Shown here piece after piece: positions 54,028-63,545 of a stretch of 64,000 bases of DNA. The DNA is from Lachnospiraceae bacterium (GTDB lineage: Bacteria; Bacillota; Clostridia; Lachnospirales; Lachnospiraceae): NCBI GenBank assembly GCA_021203305.1, contig JAJQBK010000058.1:32771-96770 (forward strand), in the 5' to 3' direction. The notes beneath the pieces are model-generated. The model was not told the DNA's origin, did no database searches, and saw only the letters and a list, made by a program, of their open reading frames with translations. Position 1 is the stretch's first letter; each line of letters begins with the position of its first letter. Position numbers and translations under genes: made by a program.

Positions 54028-54999
54028 TTAACACGCGTTCAGAATCTCCTCCACCTGTCCCCTCTCCGGCATGGACTTAATCGCCCCCTTCTTCGTGGTC
54101 ACCAGGTAGGCAGCCGCGTTGGCAAAGCGAAGCATATCCCGCAGATTCTCTTTCGTCAGCCCCTCCAGCCCATGGTCCAGCACATAATTCAGCACACAGG
54201 CGCAGAAGGTATCCCCCGCGCCGGTGGTCTCGATGGTGCCGCCCAGCCGGAAGGAGGGCACATACACCTTTTCATCCCCGTAGTAGGAATAGCTTCCCTC
54301 AGCACCGGCAGTTACATTGATCGGGGTGAGATTCGGAAACTCCGTTTTCAGCGCGGCCGCGCCTTTGTCAAAATCCGTTTCCCCCGTCATGAACTCAATC
54401 TCATTGTCCGCAATCTTTAAGATATCGCATTGAGACAGGCCCCAGCGTATCTGCTCTTTTGCTGTCTCCATGTCCGGCCACAGCGGCGGCCTCAGGTTAG
54501 GGTCAAAGGAAAGGAGCGCGCCGCTCTCCTTTGCCATGGCGACCGCGCTTTTTGTTGCCTCGCGCACCCCTTCGTGGGTCATGGAAAGGGTTCCGAAATG
54601 GAAAATCCGGGTGTCCCTCAACATATCCTCAGGCAGCTCCTGAGTCTTCAGCATCATGTCCGCGCCGGGATTGCGGAAAAAGGAAAATTCCCGGTCCCCG
54701 TCCGGGGCGTTTTTCACAAAAGTCAGGGTGGTCCTCACTTCCCTGTCCGCAATCAGGCCGTCCATGCAGATCCCCGCCTCCTCACAGACCTTCCGTAAAA
54801 GAGAGCCAAACATATCCTCGCCCACCTTGCCCACAAAGGCGGTTCGTCTGCCAAGCTTCTGCAGCATGGCCAGCACGTTGCAGGGCGCGCCGCCAGGGTT
54901 GGCCTCAAAGAGAGGATTCCCCTGGGCGCTTAAGCCGCTGTCCGTGAAATCGATCAGTAACTCGCCCAGGGCGACTACATCCCGGTTTTTATTTTCCAT
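54028..54999 (-). CDS. scrK: PfkB-family sugar kinase, probably fructokinase
   Basis: 323 residues from the ATG at 54999 (MENKNRDVVALGELLIDF), eight bases after GGAGG. Ribokinase-fold marks: ANPGGAPCNVLAMLQKLG and the anion-hole GGTIETTGAGDTFCA with the catalytic Asp. Such kinases next to GH32 genes phosphorylate fructose set free from sucrose. Last gene of the sugar cluster. Confidence 0.85.
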   Translation of the reverse strand: MENKNRDVVALGELLIDFTDSGLSAQGNPLFEANPGGAPCNVLAMLQKLGRRTAFVGKVGEDMFGSLLRKVCEEAGICMDGLIADREVRTTLTFVKNAPDGDREFSFFRNPGADMMLKTQELPEDMLRDTRIFHFGTLSMTHEGVREATKSAVAMAKESGALLSFDPNLRPPLWPDMETAKEQIRWGLSQCDILKIADNEIEFMTGETDFDKGAAALKTEFPNLTPINVTAGAEGSYSYYGDEKVYVPSFRLGGTIETTGAGDTFCACVLNYVLDHGLEGLTKENLRDMLRFANAAAYLVTTKKGAIKSMPERGQVEEILNAC

Positions 55000-55070
55000 C
55001 ATTTCATCCTCCTTCATTGAACGCGTCACACGCTCACCGTATTCTAAATCCAAAGATACCTTCGGGTCCA

Positions 55071-55160
55071 TTACTATTCATCGTAAGGAACTGTCGCGAA
55101 ATAATATGCTCATCCTGTACTGGCCAATACACGAATCACAGCCTCTAAATGCCTCACCAT
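55071..55160 (-). repeat. Dispersed repeat family B copy 4
   Basis: Read on the minus strand: GGTGAGGCATTTAGAGGCTG, GATTCGTGTATTGG, TACAGGATGAGCATATTATT, GCGACAGTTCCTTA, then GATGAATAGTAA. It lies between GH32 and the fructokinase gene. Confidence 0.6.
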
Positions 55161-55198
55161 AGCCCGTGAGCAGGCTTTCTCAAACTCACTTACGTTCC

Positions 55199-56683
55199 TT
55201 AAGTGATCAGATCATATTTTACCACATCCATGACCGCTTTTCCATCCGCAAAAAAAGAAATTCCGTCCGCTTCCTGCGTCGTATACATGGTTGCCGTCAT
55301 GACCTGCTCCCCGTCATTGATAAAAGCCTCCACGCTGAACCGGTCCAGTATTAATCTCAGCTTCAGCCTCCCGTCTTTGCCGCTCACCCGGCAGCGCCTC
55401 TGATGGATCAGCGCCTTCCGGGTCCCGGAAAACTTTCTGTCCACCTTCAATACCGACTCCGCCGGGCGAAAGCTGAAAGCGGTGTGAAATGCCTCATTCT
55501 GGGCGAAGCGGACCGCGAACTTTCGATAAAGCTCCTCCCCCTCCGCCGGAGAAACGGATAACTCCATATCAATTCTGCGCCCCCGGATTCCATCCAGGCG
55601 CACCTCCCCGCTGACTGGCACGCCGCGATACTCCACCCGGTTCCGCCTGAGAGCGTCCAGCTCTCTGACTGGCCTCTGATACAGACGTCCGTTGTGATAA
55701 GACAGCTCCCTGGGAATACTCATCTGCCCAAACCATTTCTGCTCCCGGGAATAAATCAGAGTATCCCAGTTCTGCATCCACCCGATCATAATCCTGCGCC
55801 CGTCCGGCGCGCATATGGTCTGAGGCGCGTAAAACTCAATTCCATAGTCAATCGCCTGATCCGTCTCCTCCCGGAACGTATCTGTCCGCTCATCAAAGCT
55901 CCCTGTCACGCAGAGAGTCCCGTTCCCGTTGTGATACTCCATCTCTTTGGGAAGCATCTCCATGGGGCTGATCAAAAGCACACTTTTCCCGTCCAGCTCA
56001 AAGAAATCCGGGCACTCCCACATGGTGCCGAAGCGTCCGTCATTGGCATAAAGCACCTTTTCATAGCGCCAGACCAGGCCATCGAGACTGGAAAACAGCA
56101 GAAGCTGTCCGTTTCCGTCCTCTCCCCGGTTCGCGGCGACACAGGCATAGGTTCCATCCTCTTTCCGCCACATTTTGGGATCTCTGAAATCAAAGCTGCT
56201 GGCGCCGTCCGGCAAATCCCTCTCATCCAGAACCGGGTTTCCCGGATACTTCTCATACTCAATTCCATCCCCCAGAGCAAGGCACTGCGCCTGAATCTCC
56301 CGCTCCTCACCGTTGTCCTGCAGCTCTCTCCGAACGCCTGTATACATCAGCAGATGCCGGCCATCCGGCAGTGTCAGGGCGCTCCCCGAAAAACAGCCCG
56401 CCCTGTCAAAGTCCTCGTCCGGCGCCAGAGCCGCCGGCAGATACTCCCAGTGAATCAAATCCCGGCTCACCGCGTGCCCCCAGTGCATCGGCCCCCACTT
56501 TGTATCATAGGGATGATACTGATAAAACAGATGATATTCTCCCTTATAATAAGAAAATCCGTTGGGGTCGTTCATCCAGCCCGTGCGCGGCGACAAATGA
56601 AATGCCGGGCGCTCGTCCTTTTCAATTCTCTTCTCCGCTTCCGCCTCAAACCCGCGGACGCGCTTCAAAATCTGACTCGACAT
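55199..56683 (-). CDS. scrB: Glycoside hydrolase family 32 (sucrose/sucrose-6-phosphate hydrolase)
   Basis: 494 residues: five-blade propeller with WMNDPNGFSYYKGEYHLFYQY (nucleophile Asp), FRDPKMW and MWECPDFFEL (acid/base Glu), then a C-terminal beta sandwich. No signal peptide, so intracellular. It splits sucrose, or sucrose-6-phosphate, releasing fructose for the kinase encoded next. GGAGG before the ATG. Confidence 0.92.
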   Translation of the reverse strand: MSSQILKRVRGFEAEAEKRIEKDERPAFHLSPRTGWMNDPNGFSYYKGEYHLFYQYHPYDTKWGPMHWGHAVSRDLIHWEYLPAALAPDEDFDRAGCFSGSALTLPDGRHLLMYTGVRRELQDNGEEREIQAQCLALGDGIEYEKYPGNPVLDERDLPDGASSFDFRDPKMWRKEDGTYACVAANRGEDGNGQLLLFSSLDGLVWRYEKVLYANDGRFGTMWECPDFFELDGKSVLLISPMEMLPKEMEYHNGNGTLCVTGSFDERTDTFREETDQAIDYGIEFYAPQTICAPDGRRIMIGWMQNWDTLIYSREQKWFGQMSIPRELSYHNGRLYQRPVRELDALRRNRVEYRGVPVSGEVRLDGIRGRRIDMELSVSPAEGEELYRKFAVRFAQNEAFHTAFSFRPAESVLKVDRKFSGTRKALIHQRRCRVSGKDGRLKLRLILDRFSVEAFINDGEQVMTATMYTTQEADGISFFADGKAVMDVVKYDLIT

Positions 56684-56858
56684 ATCACCAAATCCTCCAT
56701 TTCTCTCAGATATCAGGATTTCAGCAGACTTAACCTTCCAGACAGCGGCCTGTCAGGATTTGTTCATTCCTCTGACAATCATCGGGCGCGCTTTGTTTGT
56801 CTGCAAAACGCACCCGATATACTTTTCACGCTCTCACGCTGATTATGCCTTTTACGCG

Positions 56859-56908
56859 TAATAGCTGTCAAGATATTTCTGATAAAGCTCCAGATAATCC
56901 GTTACTAT
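56859..56908 (-). pseudogene. Possible remnant of a deleted gene's C-terminus
   Basis: After a repeat-like word GCGAATAGTAAC following the GH13 stop, the minus strand reads DYLELYQKYLDSYYA and a TAA stop, a helical coding-like tail with no start. It may be the end of a lost gene between GH13 and GH32, or chance. The remaining gap to GH32 (56684-56858) holds no gene. Confidence 0.25.
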
Positions 56909-56919
56909 TCGCAGGGTCC

Positions 56920-58572
56920 TTATTCCACCCACACCGCAGCCTCATACGGGCGCAGCAAAGCTGCGCCTGACGGGTCCTCATAATTTGACAGAAGCACCTG
57001 CCTCATTTCGGCAAACGGCAAAGTCTTCCCGCTCATATTGACCGCGACGCGGACTTCCTCACCGCCGCGAATCCTTTTATAGCAAATGATATCCGGGTCG
57101 GGCGCGATCTCTTCAAGATCTCCGTAAATAAGGACCTCCGAATACGGGGAATGATTCCGGAGCCGGATCATTTTCTTATAATACGACAAAACAGACTGCC
57201 CATCCACGGATTCCCGCTCCACGGTCAGCTCGCCGCATGTCTGGCCGCACTGAATCCAGGGCTTTCCCTCAGAAAAGCCGAAATTCAGGTCTCCATTCCA
57301 CTGCATGGGATATCTGGCGTGGTCTCTGCTCCTTCTGTTTACCGCGTCAAGCGCCTCCTGCCGCGTATATCCCTCCTCAAGAGCACGTTCATATTGTCCC
57401 AGGGAATTGACGTCATTTACCTCGTCTATGGAAGAAAAACAGGTGTTCCTCATCCCCAGCTCCTCCCCCTGATAAATAAACGGCGTCCCCCGCAGGAAGA
57501 AAAATAAGGTCCCCAGGGCTTTTGCCATCTGATCCGAATACTTTTCGATGTCCTTCCGCTGAAAATATTTACTGATGCTTCTTGGCTGATCGTGGTTCTC
57601 CAGATAATTGGCCGCCCAGCCGGTCTCGCTCACAAACCTCTGGTTGCGAAACAGCTTTTCCTTAAATTCCTCAAGACTCCACCTTCTCATCTTTGCCCAG
57701 GGACTGCCCGGCTCCAGATCGATATCCGTATAGCTGAAATCAAAAATCATGGAGAAAAAAACATCTTCCCCGATATATTCTTCCAGTCTCTCCCCCGGTA
57801 TGCCCGGAGCCTCCGCCACTGTCACATAATCTCCTCTTCCGTAGGTTTCCTTTTTCAGCTCTCTCAGCTTTTCTTCTATTCCGGGGACATTCAGGCCGTA
57901 GTTTCGCAGATCGCACAATCCATCCGCGCCGTCCGCCTCCACCCGTGGAAAAGACATGTCCTTCTGAATGCACGTGATCGCGTCCAGGCGAAACCCGCTG
58001 ATTCCGCGGTCCAGCCACCAGTTGATCATGGTATACAGTTCCTTCCGCAGTCCGGGATTCTCCCAGTTTAAGTCAGGCTGCTGCTGCGCGAATGTGTGAT
58101 AATACCAGCTTCCGTCCTCCGTCCGCGTCCAGGTGCTTCCCCCGAAAATACTTCGGAACTGAGAAGCTTTGGAAATATCATCCCTGAAAATATAATAATC
58201 GCGGTATTTACTGTTCTTATCCGCGCAGGCTTCCCGAAACCAGGGATGCTGATCGGAGGTGTGATTCAGCACCATATCCAGAATCACTCTGATGCCGTAC
58301 CGCTTTGCGCATTGAAGCAGCTCTTCCGCGTCCTCAATGGAGCCAAATTCCGGATTCACCTGATAATAATCTGAAATATCATACCCATTGTCCACCATGG
58401 GGGACTGATAAAACGGGCAGATCCGTAAAGCCGTGATTCCAAGCTCTTTTAAATAAGGGAGCTTTTGCGTGATTCCTTTTAGGTCGCCGATTCCATCCCC
58501 GTTTGCGTCATAAAAGCTTTTCGGGTATATCTGATAAAAAACAGCTTCCTTCCACCATTTTCTTTCTGTCAT
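56920..58572 (-). CDS. Glycoside hydrolase family 13 alpha-glucosidase
   Basis: 550 residues. The four GH13 regions are seen: DMVLNHTSDQHPWF, GFRLDAITC (nucleophile Asp), VAEAPG (acid Glu) and YLENHDQPR (third Asp). QIYPKSFYDANGDGIGDLKGI is the start of the oligo-1,6-glucosidase/alpha-glucosidase branch. The residue after the nucleophile is Ala and not Val, which in this branch points to alpha-1,4 or sucrose-type bonds more than alpha-1,6 (inference). Cytosolic. Confidence 0.9.
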   Translation of the reverse strand: MTERKWWKEAVFYQIYPKSFYDANGDGIGDLKGITQKLPYLKELGITALRICPFYQSPMVDNGYDISDYYQVNPEFGSIEDAEELLQCAKRYGIRVILDMVLNHTSDQHPWFREACADKNSKYRDYYIFRDDISKASQFRSIFGGSTWTRTEDGSWYYHTFAQQQPDLNWENPGLRKELYTMINWWLDRGISGFRLDAITCIQKDMSFPRVEADGADGLCDLRNYGLNVPGIEEKLRELKKETYGRGDYVTVAEAPGIPGERLEEYIGEDVFFSMIFDFSYTDIDLEPGSPWAKMRRWSLEEFKEKLFRNQRFVSETGWAANYLENHDQPRSISKYFQRKDIEKYSDQMAKALGTLFFFLRGTPFIYQGEELGMRNTCFSSIDEVNDVNSLGQYERALEEGYTRQEALDAVNRRSRDHARYPMQWNGDLNFGFSEGKPWIQCGQTCGELTVERESVDGQSVLSYYKKMIRLRNHSPYSEVLIYGDLEEIAPDPDIICYKRIRGGEEVRVAVNMSGKTLPFAEMRQVLLSNYEDPSGAALLRPYEAAVWVE

Positions 58573-58713
58573 TCTGACTCATCCTGTCTTTTTTTCTGAG
58601 CGAGTCAAGGGAAGAGATGATCTCTCTCCCCTTGAAACTCCGGTTTTTTATATGATCTTACCTGATACTGCTCACAGGTTTCATGTGGGCGCCGAGCCTG
58701 TGAATATTGGCTC

Positions 58714-60015
58714 TTACTTCGCGTAGGAAATGCACTTGGCCTCAAAATCCTCCAGGACAGCCATCAGGTCTTCATCGGAGGTGGAGGAGGTGATGTTGCC
58801 GGAGATAATATCATCGCCGAGCGCTGTCGCCAGTGTCCAGTAATCATCCGGATACTGTCCCTGGCCGATGCAGTAGTTGGACTGCTCCGCCAGCGCGCTT
58901 AAAGCCACGTCAGCCTGCACGGCTTCAGACGCCTGCACACTGATGTTGGAGGGACCCCAGCCCGCTTCCTCGAATCTCTCAAGCTGGCATTCCTCGCCGG
59001 TCAGATACTGCGCCAGTTCCAGACAGACCTTCAGCTTGTCCGCGTCGGTCTGCGGCTTCACGCCAAGAAGCTTGTAGCCGCTGAAGCCGCCCAGCTGATA
59101 GGTCTCACCGTCAGAACCGGTAAAGGCAGGGAGCTTCGCCGCCGCGTAATTGTCGCCAAACAGCTCCTGCGCCGCGGAGGAATCCCAGGTGCCGTCCACG
59201 ATGGCGCCCACGTTGGTCGCGCTGCTCAGGGAAGAACCGTTCTGGAACGCGGAAGAAGACTGAAGCTCGATGATCTCCTTCAAAGCCACAACGCCGGCAT
59301 CGGACGCGTAGTCAATGTCGCAGGAGGCGAAGGAACCGTCATCATTGGTCTCATAAGTAAGGGTGCAGCCGGTGCCGAAGAAAAACGCTACCTGATACCA
59401 GCCATTGTTGATCTCAAAGTAGAAGTTTTTGCCCGCCGCCTCGCAGTCCGCGAGAATCGCTTCCAGGGAGGTGGTGTCAGTCACGACACTGCTGTCATAA
59501 TACAGGAAATAGCCGTTGTCCGCGCTCATCGGGAACGCGTACACAGTGGAGCCGAAGGTTGCCGCCGCAACGGAACCGGACCCGTTTTCTTCCTCCACCC
59601 ACTCTTCATAGCCGGTGCCGTTCAACGGCTGCAATGCGCCGGACGCCACCAGACGCGCCAGCTGGTCCTGGGCAAAGTTATAAAGATCAGCGCCTCCCAC
59701 CACATCGGTGATCATATTGGCAGCCGCGTCCCCCACGCCGACGGCCTCGACAGTCACAGAATAATTGTACCCCTTTTCCGCAAGAAATCCCTCAGCGGCT
59801 GTCTTCGTCATGGTAACCATCTGTTCATTCACCCAGATCACGATCTCGCCGGATGCATCTGTGCTCACAGCGGTTTCCGTGTCTGAAGAGGCTTCCTCCG
59901 CGGAGGTGCCGGTGCCGCTGTCCGCGGTCGAGGTGCTGGCGGAGCTTCCGCACCCGCCAAGAACGGAAACCGCCATCGCTCCCGCAAGCATGGTTGACAA
60001 TAATTTCTTTTTCAT
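58714..60015 (-). CDS. Sugar ABC transporter substrate-binding lipoprotein
   Basis: 433 residues from the ATG at 60015 (MKKKLLSTML), with AAAGGAG upstream. Lipobox LGGC with Cys22, Ser/Thr/Ala-rich linker, then an SBP_bac_1 (maltose-binding type) domain beginning EIVIWVNEQMVTMTK. Binds an oligosaccharide, probably an alpha-glucoside judged by its neighbours. The membrane permeases that should follow are absent: GH13 comes next. Two LacI-type operators cover its promoter. Confidence 0.9.
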   Translation of the reverse strand: MKKKLLSTMLAGAMAVSVLGGCGSSASTSTADSGTGTSAEEASSDTETAVSTDASGEIVIWVNEQMVTMTKTAAEGFLAEKGYNYSVTVEAVGVGDAAANMITDVVGGADLYNFAQDQLARLVASGALQPLNGTGYEEWVEEENGSGSVAAATFGSTVYAFPMSADNGYFLYYDSSVVTDTTSLEAILADCEAAGKNFYFEINNGWYQVAFFFGTGCTLTYETNDDGSFASCDIDYASDAGVVALKEIIELQSSSAFQNGSSLSSATNVGAIVDGTWDSSAAQELFGDNYAAAKLPAFTGSDGETYQLGGFSGYKLLGVKPQTDADKLKVCLELAQYLTGEECQLERFEEAGWGPSNISVQASEAVQADVALSALAEQSNYCIGQGQYPDDYWTLATALGDDIISGNITSSTSDEDLMAVLEDFEAKCISYAK

Positions 60016-60038
60016 GATTTTTCTCCTTTCTTTTTTAT

Positions 60039-60050
60039 GAAACATGTTTC
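60039..60050 (-). promoter_or_regulatory. LacI-type operator O2
   Basis: Perfect palindrome GAAACATGTTTC, just downstream of the -10 of the binding-protein promoter. Its identical partner is exactly 32 bases away. Confidence 0.8.
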
Positions 60051-60058
60051 TTTTTTAT

Positions 60059-60087
60059 AAAATATCATATGAAACATGTTTCGTCAA
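60059..60087 (-). promoter_or_regulatory. Promoter and operator O1 of the sugar-binding protein gene
   Basis: TTGACG (60082-60087), 17 bases, TATTTT (60059-60064). The spacer and the -35 edge are occupied by the second GAAACATGTTTC (60071-60082), so bound LacI would block RNA polymerase. Confidence 0.75.
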
Positions 60088-60119
60088 TATGAAATCAGCA
60101 AAAAATTGGAAATTTTACC

Positions 60120-60221
60120 TCCTGTGCAATCCAGCCGCACAGGTAGAAATTAAATCAACAGAAGCGAAATTCTTTCTCACCGCGAACAACAAAAAACCGA
60201 CTGTCTTTTACGACAATCGGT
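60120..60221 (-). terminator. Terminator of lacI and a second hairpin
   Basis: ACCGATTGTC/GACAGTCGGT stem with U6 on the minus strand (60190-60221), then a CCTGTGC/GCACAGG hairpin (60120-60143). They separate lacI from the binding-protein gene. Confidence 0.8.
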
Positions 60222-60232
60222 CTGTGAAACTA

Positions 60233-60331
60233 TTTCCTGACAATGTCAGGCGGCGTAATCACTCATTCCATTTCCTGACTCTGTCAGGCGGCGCAATCAC
60301 TCATTCCATTTCCTGACTCTGTCAATCTGCC
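60233..60331. repeat. 38-bp tandem repeats downstream of lacI
   Basis: Units 60233-60270 and 60271-60308, and a partial third to 60331. Each starts TTTCCTGAC and contains an imperfect hairpin CCTGAC/GTCAGG. They begin 13 bases after the lacI stop and end before the terminator. Confidence 0.85.
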
Positions 60332-60343
60332 CCGTTCCTTCTG

Positions 60344-61345
60344 TTATTCCGCTCTTTGAACAGCAGTTGTTTCCCCCTGCTCCATCCGGACAGGCACCAG
60401 AATTTCCTCTTCTCTCTCCCCTTCCCCGTTCAATATCATATCCAGAAGCGTGTCCACCGCTTTCTGCGCAATCTCTGTATAATCCTGGCACACCGTGGTC
60501 AGCTTCACCGTACCTGTCTTTGTCACAAAGGTACCGTCATAGGCAACGATTGCCAGATCTTCGGGGATTCTCCTGCCAAGACTGGCCGCCGCCTTCAAAA
60601 ACGCAATCGCCGGAAAATCCGCCGCCATAATACCGTCAACCTGACGATACTCTTCCAGAATACATTTCGCAAGCTCAAAATATCCGTCAAAATCAAAATC
60701 GCTCCACTGAATCGGAACCTGCCTGGAATAAATGTGGTGTTCTCCCAGAACCTCATCCAGCTTCGTATGGCTCTGAAAGGAAATAATATTGGGATCATCC
60801 TGTACACCGCAAATGTGAAGCACATATTTGCAGCCGCTTCTGATGAATTCCTCCGCCGCCAGCTCCGCCCCCGTCTCATGATCGGATACAACCGCGGGAA
60901 ATTTCTTCCCCACCCGATAGTCCAGCATCACCATGGGCTTTTCAACATTTTGATAATCCTCAACGCTGCAGGAAGCAGTTCCGCATATGATCCCATCCAC
61001 AATATTGGACCTGAGCATCCGGAAGCATTCGAGTTCTTTTTCTTTGCTTCCCGACGTACACAGAAGCATCAGCCTGTATCCTCTCTCATACAGCTTCCTT
61101 TCAATCACATCCGCCAGAGAGGAGAACCACGGGTGCTGAATATTCGGCACCAGCATCGCAATTGTGCCTGATTTTCCTTTGAACATCCCTCTTGCCAGTT
61201 CATTCGGCACGTAATTCAGCTTTTCCATCGCCCGCTCAATTTTTTCACGTGTTTCGGGCGAAACATTCGCGGTCCCATTCAACACACGGGAGACCGTGCA
61301 TGACGCCACGCCGGCTTCTTTTGCCACATCTCTGATTCCAGCCAT
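60344..61345 (-). CDS. LacI-family transcriptional repressor
   Basis: 333 residues: N-terminal HTH IRDVAKEAGVASCTVSRVLN with the hinge YVPNELARGMFKGKSG, then a periplasmic-binding-like effector domain. It is placed just upstream of the sugar-binding protein gene, whose promoter carries two GAAACATGTTTC palindromes, so it very likely controls this cluster. The effector is probably a sugar. Confidence 0.92.
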   Translation of the reverse strand: MAGIRDVAKEAGVASCTVSRVLNGTANVSPETREKIERAMEKLNYVPNELARGMFKGKSGTIAMLVPNIQHPWFSSLADVIERKLYERGYRLMLLCTSGSKEKELECFRMLRSNIVDGIICGTASCSVEDYQNVEKPMVMLDYRVGKKFPAVVSDHETGAELAAEEFIRSGCKYVLHICGVQDDPNIISFQSHTKLDEVLGEHHIYSRQVPIQWSDFDFDGYFELAKCILEEYRQVDGIMAADFPAIAFLKAAASLGRRIPEDLAIVAYDGTFVTKTGTVKLTTVCQDYTEIAQKAVDTLLDMILNGEGEREEEILVPVRMEQGETTAVQRAE

Positions 61346-61461
61346 CTGTCTTCATTCCATTCTCAGGGTTATCCAAAATTTGTGACATCTCCCTGCATAT
61401 AACATGCCGGCCACGCGAAATACTTTCTGTGACCGGCAGTTATTTAACAAAAGTATGGCTT

Positions 61462-63017
<1,556 letters not shown>

Positions 63018-63049
63018 ATGGAATATTTTATCATAAAACATTAAAAAGC

Positions 63050-63074
63050 AAACCGCTTTCCGTGCGGTTTTTTT
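63050..63074. terminator. Terminator-like hairpin upstream of GH1
   Basis: AAACCGC/GCGGTTT with a loop of seven and seven T on the plus strand. No plus-strand gene ends here, so it may insulate GH1 from the tRNA region. Confidence 0.5.
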
Positions 63075-63134
63075 ATTTTATCAAAAATATACACAAGCCG
63101 GGCACTTTTACCGTAAAATCCGCGAAAGTTTTTG

Positions 63135-63162
63135 TTGCATTTTACAAAAAAGCTGTTATAAT
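63135..63162 (+). promoter_or_regulatory. Promoter of tRNA-Val(CAC)
   Basis: TTGCAT (63135-63140), 16 bases, TATAAT (63157-63162), 30 bases before the tRNA. Confidence 0.7.
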
Positions 63163-63192
63163 AAGACATGCGGTCGCGAAAGCGGCGCGGAC

Positions 63193-63266
63193 GGGATCAT
63201 AGCTCAGCTGGGACGAGCGTTCGCCTCACACGCGAGAGGTCATGGGTTCGAGCCCCATTGGTCCCA
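63193..63266 (+). tRNA. tRNA-Val (CAC)
   Basis: 74-base cloverleaf: acceptor GGGATCA with TGGTCCC-A, anticodon stem TTCGC/GCGAG, loop CTCACAC with anticodon CAC, T arm GGGTTCGAGCCCC. No CCA encoded. Its own promoter and terminator. Confidence 0.93.
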
Positions 63267-63273
63267 TATATAC

Positions 63274-63310
63274 AAAAGAACTTCGACACGATAAGGGTCG
63301 AAGTTCTTTT
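63274..63310 (+). terminator. Terminator of tRNA-Val(CAC)
   Basis: AAAAGAACTTCGAC/GTCGAAGTTCTTTT, an almost perfect 14-base stem with a U run, 8 bases past the tRNA. Confidence 0.9.
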
Positions 63311-63388
63311 TATTTCCAGAAAATCACACTTGAGGCACATTACAAAATAAGCTATAATGAGCGGGAGGATAATCAGGAGCGATTTACA

Positions 63389-63517
63389 ATGGAAAACTAT
63401 TCAATCTTTATTCAATATGATCCGGTTGACAAAATTTATGTGGCAAGCATTCCGGAATTGCAGGGATGTATGGCACATGGACACACACAGGCAGAAGATT
63501 TTATGCCTTTGACTTAA
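63389..63517 (+). pseudogene. Truncated HicB-like antitoxin
   Basis: 42 codons with a good AGGAG upstream. MENYSIFIQYDPVDKIYVASIPELQGCMAHGHTQAE is the normal HicB N-terminus; then it breaks off into DFMPLT and a stop, where intact HicB has another 25 or more residues. No hicA is beside it. Sequence turns clearly more AT-rich from here to the window end. Confidence 0.7.
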
Positions 63518-63545
63518 TAAACCGGAATTTCGAGGTGAATAGAAC

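Noticed and set aside
55694..56842. 382-codon plus-strand ORF
   Set aside because: Antisense shadow of the GH32 gene, running on into the gap behind it.
60233..60331. CRISPR or leader repeats
   Set aside because: The 38-base units are back-to-back without spacers; a simple tandem repeat.
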